NCBI RefSeq assembly: GCF_020379485.1
Contig: NW_026014840.1
Location: 1-64,000 of the forward strand
Origin: Brassica napus
Taxonomy: Eukaryota > Streptophyta > Magnoliopsida > Brassicales > Brassicaceae
Length of the DNA: 64,000 nucleotides
Reading direction: 5' to 3'
The position numbers and the translations under genes are program-made. Below are positions 44,160-54,859 of this stretch, piece by piece. How positions within the stretch are numbered: position 1 is the stretch's first letter; every line of letters begins with the position of its first letter. The notes under the pieces are model-generated. The model did not search any database. It was not told the origin of the DNA and saw nothing but the letters and a program-made list of their open reading frames with translations.

Positions 44160-45718
44160 CATAGAAGCAGAAGTAAATGAGCATAAGTAATCAGAAACAG
44201 GAGCTAGTTCTTCAAGTAAATATAAATCTCCCTTGGTAACTTCTTTTCCAATCAATTGGTTGCTCTCAATATCCTGAAACTTCACATCATTAGGACTAAA
44301 TATAACATTGCAATTAAGATCTGTAGTACACTTCTTTACAGATAATAGATTTGATGTGAAGTCAGGCATATAAAATGCTTTAGAGTCTTTATCAAACAAT
44401 TTTAGCTTGCCAATTCCTCTAATTGGGATTTTATCTCCATTTGCAATCATGACATGTCCATTTGTAGGTTCAATGTCTCTAATCAAACTAGTATCACTAA
44501 TCATATGATGAGAAGCTCCTGAATCAACTACCAATGGTTTAAACAGATTGTGTGCAATATGAGACTGTCCTAGTATGCTAGTAGGTTTATAAGCAATGCT
44601 AGAATGATCAGGTTCTCTAGCAATACTACACGATTCATATGATGCACCAAAGGAGTAACCAAGAGTACCAAGTGTGTTACCATTCTCCTTTAGCATTTTG
44701 ATGAGGGAGTCAATGTCTGATCTCCTTAGGTACTCGTTCTCACGGTTGTTCTGAAGGCTTGGCTGAGGTGTGTAAGTCACCAGGGCCTTGCTATCTCCAG
44801 GCTCACGTGTCCCGCCCTCTCCAGCTTGGCCTGAGCTCCCAGCAACACTTGAACTTCCCGGCTCACTTCCAGCATACGAGACATTGGCTCTCCCATCTTT
44901 TTCTCTTGAGAACTTGGCCGGCTTCAGATGAGGATGCGAGATCCAGCACTGGTTCTTCTTGTGACCTTGTCTCTTGCAATGATCACAATTTCCCGTGAAC
45001 TTCTTTGCATCATACTGGTTAGAGCTTGCACGGTTTGCTTGCGGAACCTCAGCTTGGTTTGCAAGTGTGATCTCTCCTTTCCCTCCAAAGAGACCAATAG
45101 AACCTTCCTCCTTCTGAACTTGTGCACACACGTCCTCAAGGTCAGGTAACTTCCCGGACCTCAGGATGTGTTTGATGAGGCTGTTGTAGCTTGGATTCAA
45201 CGTGAGTAGCAACCCAAACACCTGTCCTGCTCGCGTCTCTCAGCCAGCTCATCTAGGTTGGTTGTGCCTGGCCTCAGCATCTCCAGTTCAGACCACAAGG
45301 CTCTGAACCTCCCAAGGTGCTTAGTAAACTCCATGTCCTCCTATGTCAAGCTGTTGATAGCACGTTTCACTTCAAACACACGGCTCAAGTTTGAGATGTT
45401 ACCATAAACCTTCTTTAGCGTGTCCCAAAGATCCTTTGCTGTCTCACAGTAGCTGTATGCCTCCAGGATAGACACTTCAAGAGACCGTTGGAGTATGGAC
45501 ATCACCAGCTGATCATCTTGCTCCCACTTCTCTTCATCGCACTCGACAATCTCCTTGTCGCCTTCATAAGTAATGAGCTTTGGGGCTTCACTCTGTGTGA
45601 TGTGTCCCCATAAACCCTTACTCCCCACTGCTGTCTTCACCAAACGAGACCACAAAAGTAGTTACCCCCCTTGAGAGTAACCGGAACCACTGCCTTGTTG
45701 CTTTCCATTTCAGAATCA
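44160..45718 (-). pseudogene. C3 gag-protease fragment, multiply broken
   Basis: It contains Gag (LWDTLKKVYGNISNLSRVFE), the zinc knuckle CDHCKRQGHKKNQC and protease VVDSGASHHMISD, near-identical to C1. Lesions relative to C1: a one-base loss near 45656 in the first ~20 codons, a premature TAG where C1 has CAG (about 45343), and a one-base loss near 45222 (CACCTGTCC for CACCTTGTCC). It stops before integrase at the 44159 breakpoint. The CAG-to-TAG change is a C-to-T transition at a CHG site, as expected from deamination of methylated cytosine. It is non-functional. Confidence 0.9.
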
Positions 45719-45784
45719 CTCGGATGAAAGCTAAGCGGCTGATGTGTTCTTGAGTGTTCTAGTACTCAAACCCAGATTATGATG

Positions 45785-45802
45785 AACCTGGCTCTGATAC
45801 CA
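45785..45802 (-). other. Primer binding site of C3
   Basis: The minus strand reads TGGTATCAGAGCCAGGTT, two bases from the LTR; same as C1. Confidence 0.88.
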
Positions 45803-45804
45803 TA

Positions 45805-46369
45805 TAAGTTTTAGAGAATCTGAGTTTGATATAAGGAAAGAAAGAGATTAGAAAGAGTCTAGAGGTTATTTAGGACGAGTTTAGCTAAGAGTTTAGTGTA
45901 TGATCATGATTGAGAGCCTTTGAGTCTAAGAGAGTGTTTTGGTGTCAAGAACTGTCTGATCTTATTAATCATGAGTGTCTACAATATATAGAGAGGCTAC
46001 AATAGGTTAAGGGTTTCGCAAATGGTCACTATTGTAAGGGATAAGGAGTTGCTTTAATTTAAACTCTCCAATAAGCTTCTCCTTTGTGATAAAGCACCTT
46101 TAGCCTTATCCAGCTCTTGACAGCCTGGCTAAGCTCTTCCTTATCCTCTCCAAACGGTCACACGAGCCAGTAGTTACCCCAAGTAACTTCTCCTTTCACT
46201 CTTAAGTTACTTGATCATGGTAACTTCAATCTGGTCGAGGTGTGGGTGACTTTAACCGGTACGGCCTGTACGGTCAGTACGGATGGTACGGCTTGGGTCG
46301 ACTCCAACTCTCCCATTTCCTTTCCTTTACTCTATCTTAGCCTCATTATCTCATGACTTCATTTCAGCA
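45805..46369 (-). repeat. 5' LTR of C3 (565 bp)
   Basis: Its element-strand 3' part (45805-45960) matches the C1 LTR; the rest differs and starts TGCTGAAATGAAG on the minus strand. Even so it has four GTACGG hexamers at 46259, 46268, 46277 and 46286, exactly 9 bp apart. Confidence 0.85.
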
Positions 46370-49300
46370 TAGAGAAGTGGCAGCAGGAAGACATGGTGGT
46401 GATGTCTGTTCTTCATGGGTCGTTGGAGCCAGCGATATTGGAGGCATACAGCTACTGTGAGTCAGCCAAGGAGCTGTGGGACACCTTGAAGAAGGTGTAT
46501 GGGAACATTTCAAACCTGAGCCGTGTCTTTGAGGTAAAGCAAGCCATCAACAACCTTTCACAAGAAGACATGGAGTTCACCAAGCATTTGGGAAGATTCA
46601 GGGCGTTGTGGTCAGAGCTAGAGATGTTGAGGCCGAGTACAACTGATCCAGATCAGTTGAATGAGAGGCGGGAGCAAGATAAAGTGTTTGGCTTGCTTCT
46701 CACACTAAACCCGGCCTACAACAGTCTCATCAAGCACATGTTGAGAGCTGATAAGCTACCTGATCTAGAGGACGTGTGTTCACAGATTCAGAAAGAACAA
46801 GGCTCCATTGGGCTGTTTGGAGGCAAAGGAGAACTCACATTGGCGAATCATGCGTCCCAAGTGGATCAGACTGAAGCTCCTCAAGCTAACAAGGCGGCTC
46901 ATGGCAAGTATGGAGACAAGAGGTTCAATGGGAATTGTGATCACTGCAAGAAGCATGGACACAAGAAGAGTCAATGCTGGATACTCCAGCCTCACTTGAA
47001 GCCGGCTAAGTTTTTAAAGGAGAAGGAAGCAAGAGCACATATGACTGAGAGCTCTATGGGTGCTGGCTCCTCAAGCAGGACAAGTGAAGGAGAAGTGCGT
47101 GAGGTGGGTGATGGAAAGTCACTGGTGGTGTACACTGGAGGTTCAAACAACAATGACTACATCCGGCGCTCAGACAAGGACGCTTTCATCAAGATGCTCA
47201 AGGAAAACGGTAACAAAAGTAGTATCAACCTTGGTTATTCATTTGGTGCATCTATGATTAAGAGTGTGTCTGATTGTGTTGAGAATGAACCTAGACTTGA
47301 TAGGACTGAAAGTATACTCAAGAGTATAGGAAATGGATATAAACCAGATAGTATTCTCTGTCAAGCTCATATTGCTAGAAACATGTCTAAAGCATTAATA
47401 GTTGATTCTGGTGCATCTCATCACATGATAAGTTACACTAGATTGATTAAGGACATTCAACCTGCAAATGAACATGTTATGATTGCTAATGGTGATAAGA
47501 TTCCCATAAAAGGAATAGGAAAACTTAAGTTGTTTGAAAAAGAATCTAAAGCCTTCTATATGCCTGAGTTTACATCTAATCTATTGTCAGTAAAGAGATG
47601 CACTACTGACTTGCAATGTAATGTTGTATTCAGTCCTAATGATGTGAAGTTTCAGGATATTGAGAGCAGCAAGATGATTGGGAAAGGAGTTACTAAAGGA
47701 GACCTTTATTTACTTGAAGATCTTGCTTTTGTTCCTAGTCATTGTTTTTCATTTACATTTGCTTCTGATTCTGTCTCTAGTTTGAATAAGAATGCATTGT
47801 GGCATGCTAGACTAGGTCACCCTCATGCTAAACCTTTGAACTTAATGGTACCAGGTGTTATTTATGAGAATAAAGATTGTGAAGCTTGTATCTTAGGCAA
47901 GCATTTTAAGAATGTGTTTCCAAAATCTTCAACAGTTTATGAAAATTGCTTTGATTTGATTCATTCTGATGTGTGGACTGCACCTTGTTTGTCAAGGGAT
48001 AATTATAAATACTTTGTCACATTCATTGATGAAAAATCCAAATACACCTGGTTAACCTTAATTCAAACCAAAGATAGGGTACTTGATGCATTTAAAAACT
48101 TTCAAGCTTATGTGACTAACCATTATCATGCAAAGATTAAAATTTTTAGATCAGATAATGGTGGAGAGTATACAAGCTTGGCGTTCAAGCAGCACCTAGC
48201 TCAGCATGGAGTACTTCATCAAACTAGTTGCCCATATACTCCTCAGCAAAATGGTGTGGCTGAGAGAAAGAACATGCATCTAATGGAAGTGGCAAGGTCT
48301 CTCATGCTTCAAGCAAATGTTCCCAAGAAGTTTTGGAGTGATGCTGTCTCCACAGCATGTTATCTGATCAACAGGACTCCTACCAAAGTTTTGGATGATC
48401 AAGCTCCATTTGAAGTATTGAACAAACACAAGCCGGTTCTAGATTACTTGAGAGTCTTTGGATGCTTGTGTTATGTGTTGATCCCGGGAGAGCTGGGCAA
48501 CAAGCTTGAAGCTAGAAGCACCAAAGCCATGTTTATTGGATATTCAACCACTCAAAAGGGTTATAGATGTTATGATCCTGTCACAAGAAGAGTACTTACA
48601 TCTAGAGATGTAAAGTTCATTGAATCCCGTGGGTATTATGATGAGAAGAATCAGGAAGACTTGAAGGATCTCACCTCAGATAAGGCTGGGGTGTTAAGGA
48701 TTATCCTAGAGGGGCTAGGAATCAAGATGTCCCAGGATCAGAACTCTGGTCAAAGGGAACAACATGGAGACTCTCACCATGATCGTGAGGGGGGAAATGA
48801 GCCTGAAGTTCAAGAAAGTGGCCAAGAAGGAGCCGGCTTGAATGAGGAAGGAATGGACACAAGGTTAGGCCGAGATGGAGATGGAGCCGGCTTGAATCAG
48901 GAACAAAGGGAGATGAGTTCAGGCTCTCACAATCAAGGTGAGCAGGAACAAAGAGAAGTTGAAGCATCAGTTGAGGATGTAGAAGAAGAACCGGATGTTC
49001 AAGAGCAAGCAGTGAGAGTTCAACAACCAGAATTGAGGAGAAGCACAAGAGTGAGGAAGGATCCTTCCTCTTGGGTAAACACGAGAGTGTACTACAATGC
49101 CCAAGCAGTGGAGCATCCTTCTCAAGCTGTGTGCTCCTTTGCTCAATATCCTAAAGCACATTGCGCATTTATGGTAAATCTGGACGAGGGTTATGTCCCA
49201 AGAAGCTATGAAGAGGCAATACAAGACAAGGAGTGGAAGGAATCAGTTGGAGCTTAGGCATGAGCCATGATCAAGAATAATGATACATGGTATGAGAGTG

Positions 49301-49805
49301 AGTTACCTAAAGGGAAGAAGGCTGTGACTAGTAGATGGATCTTCACAATGTAGATGGATCTTCACAATCAAGTATAAGGCTGATGGTCAAGTTGAGAGGA
49401 AGAAGTCAAGACTGGTTGCAAGAGGCTTTACTCAAATGTATGGAGAAGATTACATTGAGACCTTTGCACCAGTGGCTAAGCTACACACAATTCGGATTGT
49501 ATTAAGCTTGGCTGTGAATCTTGGATGGGGCTTATGGCAAATGGATGTGAAGAATGCATTTCTACAAGGAGAGCTTGAGGATGAAGTGTATATGCATCCA
49601 CCTCCAGGCTTGGAACACTTAGTAAAGAAAGGGAATGTGTTGAGACTGAAGAAAGCTATCTATGGGCTGAAACAATCACCAAGAGCTTGGTATAACAAGC
49701 TGAGCACTACTCTTAATGGCCGAGGTTTCAAGAAGTCTGAGCTAGATCACACTCTCTTCACTCTCACCACTCCCTCAGGTATGATCGCACTACTTGTGTA
49801 TGTTG
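46370..49805 (+). mobile_element. Partial Ty1/copia element C4 (mid-gag to RT), truncated at both ends
   Basis: It begins inside gag (GAGAAGTGGCAGCAGGAAG) directly after the C3 LTR and ends inside RT just before the YVDD aspartates, where the first NA1 LTR starts (49806). LTRs, PBS and RNase H are absent in the window. The protein differs from C1 and C2 at many positions, so it is a third subfamily. Sequence after the NA1 array, outside the window, may hold its missing 3' half. Confidence 0.9.
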
Positions 49806-49816
49806 TGTTGAACTGA
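46393..49816 (+). pseudogene. C4 gag-pol fragment with stops and a duplication
   Basis: A 954-codon frame (46393-49257) carries Gag, the knuckle CDHCKKHGHKKSQC, protease IVDSGASHHMIS, integrase zinc region HARLGHPH and DDE core (HSDVWTAP, RSDNGGEYTS, NGVAERKN). Near 49256 two codons have become stops compared with C2 (GAG to TAG, then GGA to TGA), and an extra AAT follows near 49278. A 19-bp tandem duplication at 49331-49368 then shifts the frame. RT resumes at about 49436 (YGEDYIETFAPVAKLHT, QMDVKNAFLQGELEDEVYM) and is cut at LLVYV, before the catalytic DD, by the NA1 LTR. It is clearly dead. Confidence 0.92.
49331..49368 (+). repeat. 19-bp tandem duplication in C4 RT region
   Basis: GTAGATGGATCTTCACAAT occurs twice in direct succession (49331-49349, 49350-49368); C1 and C2 have one copy. 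It disrupts the frame. Confidence 0.93.
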
Positions 49817-50741
49817 AGAGAAGATGGAGCTTGTACAATAATAGGGCAAGCTGTAGAAGATGTCAAGAAGAGTTCAATCAAGCTTCAGAGGTGTTCTGAA
49901 GTAGTTATCTTGTGAAGATAAGTCTAGGAAAGACTTAGACTGATCATGTGAAGGCTTTGGAGGAGTTAGAGAGAAGATGGCCCAAGGTGCAATTATAGGG
50001 CGGCCTTATACGGCCTGGTACGGCCAAGGGTGAACCAAAAGAGATGGTGGATCGACCAAAGAAGTGAGAAAGAGTGTTGGGCAAATATAGGGCGAGTGGT
50101 ACGGACAGGAGGTCCGTACCATCGACCGTACTGCCAATCATCTCGCCCACACATCCGGTTTAAGCAATGTTGAAGAAGTGCAAAGTCTGGGCGTGCTTAT
50201 CTTGGCTATGAGGACCGTTGGGAGCTACAGGAAACAAAGGGAATATCCCTTAGGATCAGAGTGGTCTAAGAGACAGGCTGGAAAGAGAAAAGCACTTTAC
50301 CTTTCCAGCCACCTTTCCACACGAGTCCATCTTAGCCTTTCATTCAAAAACGGATCAATCCCACCTTCCATTCAGTCAAGGCACGACCACACTTTCCAGC
50401 TAGCATCAAGACCTGTCTACTCTCATCCTAGCCATTCAATCTATCATTTATTTACAGCCTTAGGATGTAGGGTTTATGAGTGTAATGTAAAGGCATATAA
50501 AATCCTTGTATATGTGATTGTAAACACTTAAGTGAGTTAGGGGGAAACCCTTCTCCTTCATATTCTGGTTACTAATCTCTCAGTCTCTAAGTCTCTTGTT
50601 CTTGTTCTTAGTCTCTCATACTCATATAATCTGTCTCCTTAATCCCTCTATTAAATCGCCATAAACAAATCCTTATCTCTCTCCATTGGAGTTGTTTCAC
50701 ACACAAACATAACCAGAGATGAGAACTCTATAAATCTCACA
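49806..50741 (+). repeat. NA1 LTR A (936 bp)
   Basis: TGTTGAACTGAAG...ATCTCACA. It differs from LTR B at four places in the first ~200 bp (about 49854, 49898, 49982 and 50009) and seems identical afterwards. It contains ATACGG/GTACGG at 50008 and 50018, a perfect 9-bp inverted repeat GGTACGGAC/GTCCGTACC at 50098-50120 and a further CCGTAC at 50126. A reverse telo-box TAGGGTTTA (50468-50476) and TATAAAAT (50496-50503) mark the promoter. Confidence 0.9.
50468..50503 (+). promoter_or_regulatory. Reverse telo-box plus TATA box in NA1 LTR A
   Basis: TAGGGTTTA (50468-50476) is the complement of the telo-box in the C2 LTR and precedes TATAAAAT (50496-50503) by 19 bp. It repeats in LTR B at +5054. 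Confidence 0.6.
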
Positions 50742-53239
50742 TGGTATCAGAGCCAGGTTCATCAGAACCTGAGCTGTAGCTTCCGCACAACACAAGCTCT
50801 ACCCTCAGCTCAAATCCAATCCTTGAAGACATTCCCATCCGAGTTCAGTTTCTCCATGAGAAGAAGACTGAAGGGTGTGTCTCTCATTCTTTCTCCTGTC
50901 TATACTGATGGAGAGACTCATTGGAAGCAGAAGTGTATGGAGAGGACTCACGAACCTCATCCAAGGCGCCTCCTCCAAGAGCTTTCTTCACCCGGGTCAT
51001 CATGAAAGCTGTCAAGATGATGGCGCCTAGAAGACTTGAAGAAAGGAGGAGTCTTTGAGTTGGAGAAACAAGAAGGTGGCCATGAACTGAAGGAGTAGGA
51101 GGTGGGTGACTATCCAGACTCTCAGATTCAACAAAAGCTATGGCCAGTCCCCTTGGAGGTTTAAGGAACCAACCTGGTTCCTTGTGTAAGCGATTTTAAA
51201 ACCCTCTTGATAATAAGCTTGTGTTGTTGACTGATCATAATGTGTGGTGTGATTGAAAACCTGAGGATTGTTAAAGATTGATAAACTAAAATGTTTAGAA
51301 TCTGTCCCAGGATACTTTAAGAGCTTTGTTTGGTGACTGAATGTGCTTAATATGCTTAGCTCTAGTTCATAGTGATGTTTAGTGTGATTAATTGAATCTG
51401 CTTGCATACATGGATTGAAACTGAATTTAAAACTGTTGCATATAGTCTTGTGGCTGTCTTACATTGAAGCATTAGATTCATGTCTAACGTGCTGAGTAAA
51501 GAAGCTTTAAAAGTGCCTAAGTAACTTGTCTTGAATCTGGTAGGATCTTGCATGTACTTAGAGAGTTAGTTTGCAAAGTATAGAACTTGATAATGCCTTG
51601 TGTCTATCTGTTGCATTGCTTGTGATATTGGAAATCAAACTTGATGATTTATTAATCAAGTTTTGACATTAATACTATTGAAAATAGTGAAATGCTTAAT
51701 ATCAGTTCTAAATGAAACTTGTCTTGTTAAGATGATAGATTATATTATCTAATCATACTTGCTGTTATGAGTAGAAACTGATTAAGATTAATGCATATTG
51801 CCTTGTTGCTGCCTTGTATTGTTGCATTTAGATTAAAAGTCTAAGTAACATATTAAGGAGTGGTTAAAATTGCCTAATACTTTGACTTGAATCTGATAAG
51901 GTCTTGCTTAGTATTTAGAGAATGGTTGCTTGCATAGATAAGAACTTGACAGTGTCTTGATTCTATCTAATGTTATAAAGCTTGAGACATTGGTGATCAA
52001 ACTTGATGAAGTCAAGGATTGATCCCAATGCAATTGTGTCTTATCTTTGCTGGAGTTTGAGTGGTGTTTCAGGTTCACAAGAAGTGTTCTTTGCTCACCA
52101 TCCATCCAAGTAGAAGAGGAAGACTTTGCCATTGTTAAAGCAATGGAGAAAGACTAGTGTGTATGGCCGGTTAAGATAGCGCAGCTAGTGATAGTGATGT
52201 GCTCCTGGTTCATGGAGACACACAAGGAAAGGTCATCACCTAAGTCTTGGGGAGACTGATGACCTGAAGGCATTGGAGCTGAAGGCAATGGCAGATCGGT
52301 TGGGTTAAGCGCAGCTGTAGGTAGTGATGCGCTCCCGGTTTGAAGTCTCATTGAGGCTCACTTCAAGCTTGCACCTATACTGAGTCAAGCTTGAGGTGTG
52401 GATTCAAGTGAGCTACCAGATGATCCTCTAAGCTCAATGACCTGGTTCCTCAAGGCCATTGCAAGCTGATCATGTGTAGATGCAGCCGAAGTAGAGGGAA
52501 GAAGAAAGCGACTCAATGAGCTTCTAATAAGAAGTACTTGGAGAGTAAGCTGAGGTATCTCCTCAGTGCAATGGTGGGTAAGTGGAGAAGTAAGCATCAA
52601 GTCTGAAGAAGATGGAGGTGTTCCCACAAGGTTGTTCATGAAGCTTAGTAAGCGCTCACCTTCAGGCTTGGACCTTCCCTATACTCGGTCTCAAGCTTGA
52701 GAGGGAATGTTAGTGAGCTTGTGTGATGAAAGGAGAAGCTGTTAAGCTTAGCAAGTGAGGACTCAAGTGGCGAAATGAAGAGACCACTCCTCACCATCTT
52801 AAACAAGGGAGTAAACCTAGTCTCATCTATTTTAATATAGAGTTTATAGCTTCTAGTAGAATGTCTAGGCTAATTGCACTAGAAATATTTTACTGCTCTA
52901 TTGTCTTATTGATATTAAGTAATGTCTAGAGTCCCAAAATCTCATATTCTGTTCATTGCATTGTCTTGTGTATTGCCATAGCTTGAAATCATCATGAATG
53001 TGTTGTAGAATTGAGTAGAATGTCTCTGCTGCTTGCATCATGATTGATAAGCTGTTTTACATACATAAGCATGTCTCATACTGTATAAGTTCAATCCTAT
53101 TGTTGTCTGATGCTATTGCCTATGTTTAATCCATCATTGATTGTCTTGCATCAATTAGAAACTGTCTAAGTTGCTTGCATCATTGGTATTGATTGGAACT
53201 GTTGTGCATAGCTTTAATATTGCTCTCGGATTGAACCTG

Positions 53240-53330
53240 ATGCATTCATATAGCTAATGCTTTAAGATTGTTGCATTCATGTAGTTAATGATTTAAGATT
53301 GTGCATTCATGTATTGATGCATTTAAAAAT
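53240..53330 (+). repeat. ~31-bp imperfect tandem repeat (about 3 copies)
   Basis: TGCATTCAT(A/G)TAG(C/T)TAATG followed by a TTTAAGATTG ending starts at 53241, 53272 and 53302, the last copy degenerate. Present again in units 2 and 3. Confidence 0.75.
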
Positions 53331-53593
53331 GAGCCTAAATTGTCAATGTATTGTTTAAAGCATGCATTGTCATTTTAGAGATTTAAAACTGCTTGTTTTT
53401 GCCTTGATTGATTGGCTTGTTTCAAGGTTTATATATTGTTGTAGAATTGGTGATCAAACAGGATGGATAATCTTGGTTTGATCCCAATGGGATGCTCTGA
53501 TCTTGCATTGAGTTGTGGTGGTGTTAGGTACACAAGGAATGTGTTACATGTAACTCGCCAACAACCAAGAATGTAAAGACAAGGGTCTTTTGC

Positions 53594-53744
53594 CATTGCA
53601 TATCATCACTAGGACATGTTAGTCCATAACCTACAGGAAGTGTAATGTGATTGAGTATGCAATGAGAGATGGCCATTGCATAATACCATTGGACATATCT
53701 AGTCCTTAGCCTACAGGAAGTGTAGCATGGGTCATTATGCAATG
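53594..53744 (+). other. Two adjacent ~80-bp stem-loop modules
   Basis: Each module is bounded by CATTGCATA and its reverse complement TATGCAATG (53594/53656 and 53674/53736), with an inner GGAC...GTCC pair and a shared CCTACAGGAAGTGTA. The inner loops differ while the pairing is kept. It repeats in units 2 and 3. Confidence 0.7.
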
Positions 53745-54738
53745 AGAGGTGTGACTTGTGAGACTCTCTATGGTGATTCAAACACCCTAGTTCCTGGTTA
53801 AGGAAGAGAGTAAACTCACAAGAAGAAAGCTATCATGAAAGATAATAGTTATTAGACCATGGAGATGCATAGGATCATCACAAGCTTAGCTCCTTCTAGT
53901 CTCGGTTCTAAGCTTGAGGGGGAGTCTTAATGCATATGATCCATGGTCAGTAACAAGTCTTTGCAAAGGCTTCTACGAAGGATCATCAACCGGACCAAGT
54001 CAGTGGCGTGTCTAGGTAAGAGGCTGTTCAGAGCAGTCTTGGCGAGTGAGGAAGAAGGCTCTCCATCAATGCGGCTTCAATGAGAGGTGATTGAGGAGAA
54101 GCTAATGAATCCACTCTGCCTTTCCAAGAAGTTGATGATGCCATGAAGATGGTGCATTGGCCGAGTTAGGAAACTCACAAAAACACAAGGGAAGTTCCCT
54201 TAGACTTTTTAAATTCATTGCTTGTGCTTGAAAAGATACTTAAGATGATCATGATTGAATTATGGGATTGTGTGCATCAAGTGTGATGCATGATATTAAT
54301 TTTCTTGTTTTTGATAGGTACTGATGCACCTTTGGGATAATGTATCAGGTACAATTGCTTGTAGCCTCATTAAACAGTTCCGGGGAATCTCCTAGCTTCT
54401 CTAAAGGGGCTGTGAAGTCTGTTGAGAGGGGGAGACCCTAAACCTAGTCTATGAAGAGGGCAAGCCGGGTGTGAAGTATTGATCAGCCTCACTAGTGTTT
54501 TGAAGATGATCTGGTCGCGTCCTAGCTTCTCTAAGATGGCTGAGAAGTCAGTTGAGAGGGGGAGACTTCAAACCGGTTCCATGAAGAGGTGAAGCTGAAG
54601 TGTGAAGTGTGAAGTGTGCGCAAAGCTGTGAAGAGTTGCTGCACCTGTTAGGCCGTGATCCAGAGCTTCTTGTGTCCAACCACATTGGTTCTAAGGCACA
54701 AGAGCTCACTGGCCAATCCCTAGGCTTTGGAGAGCTCT

Positions 54739-54859
54739 ACTCTTTTTCCCTTGCAATGTTTTGTCCCAATGGGTTTTCCTTGTAAGGTTTTTAATGAGGG
54801 AGACTCTTCAGAGTTCCAAGCTTGGCTTAGGATCTCCTAAAGTCAAGCTTGAGGGGGAG
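54739..54859 (+). other. NA1 unit 1 conserved 3' block and polypurine tract
   Basis: CTACTCTTTTTCCCTTGC, TTTTGTCCCAATGGGTTTTC, AGGTTTTTAATGAGGGAG, then PPT AAGCTTGAGGGGGAG at 54845-54859. It has the same order and spacing as in C2 (42869-42989). Confidence 0.82.

Larger units (their letters stand above)
44158..46369 (-). mobile_element. Partial Ty1/copia element C3 (5' LTR to protease region), inverted
   Basis: On the minus strand: LTR (46369-45805), PBS (45802-45785), gag and protease region down to about 44160, where it breaks within the segment matching C1 near 12990. The coding part is very similar to C1, but the LTR diverges from C1 beyond about 45960, so C3 is another subfamily or a recombinant. 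Its outer LTR edge at 46369 abuts gag sequence of C4, suggesting insertion into C4 or a later rearrangement. Confidence 0.88.
49806..54859 (+). mobile_element. Non-autonomous LTR element NA1, unit 1 (LTR A plus internal)
   Basis: A 936-bp LTR (49806-50741), a PBS TGGTATCAGAGCCAGGTT (50742-50759), about 4.1 kb internal sequence and PPT AAGCTTGAGGGGGAG (54845-54859). No copia or gypsy protein motif occurs in any frame; the longest open frames are under 120 codons. Internal size and lack of coding put it in the large non-autonomous (LARD-like) class. PBS, the 3' block (54739-54800) and PPT match C2, so a copia element is the likely helper. It sits in the RT of C4. The following LTR begins at once, so units are head to tail and share LTRs. 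Confidence 0.88.
50742..54859 (+). other. NA1 unit 1 internal region (no recognised gene)
   Basis: From left: PBS; 50760-51185, GC-moderate, short frames only; 51186-52072, T-rich with GTAAG start and TTTCAG end, containing a ~358-bp diverged tandem duplication (GCCTAA at 51514 and 51872); 52073-52810, purine-rich, shared with NA0, including a PPT-like AAGCTTGAGAGGGAATGTTAG near 52694; 52811-53527, T-rich with a ~31-bp repeat (53240-53330); 53528-54015, with two stem-loop modules (53594-53744) and a PPT-like AAGCTTGAGGGGGAG near 53913; 54016-54350, partly T-rich; 54380-54610, two similar ~80-bp segments with GAGAGGGGGAGA; 54650-54800, the conserved 3' block. Antisense frames of 65-85 codons recur in each unit but match nothing known to me. 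Confidence 0.7.

Noticed and set aside
42990..49805. One intact copia element running from the C2 3' LTR through C4
   Set aside because: C4 differs from C2 at many residues, gag codons between ~10 and ~60 are missing, and an inverted element lies between, so a single simple element is not supported.
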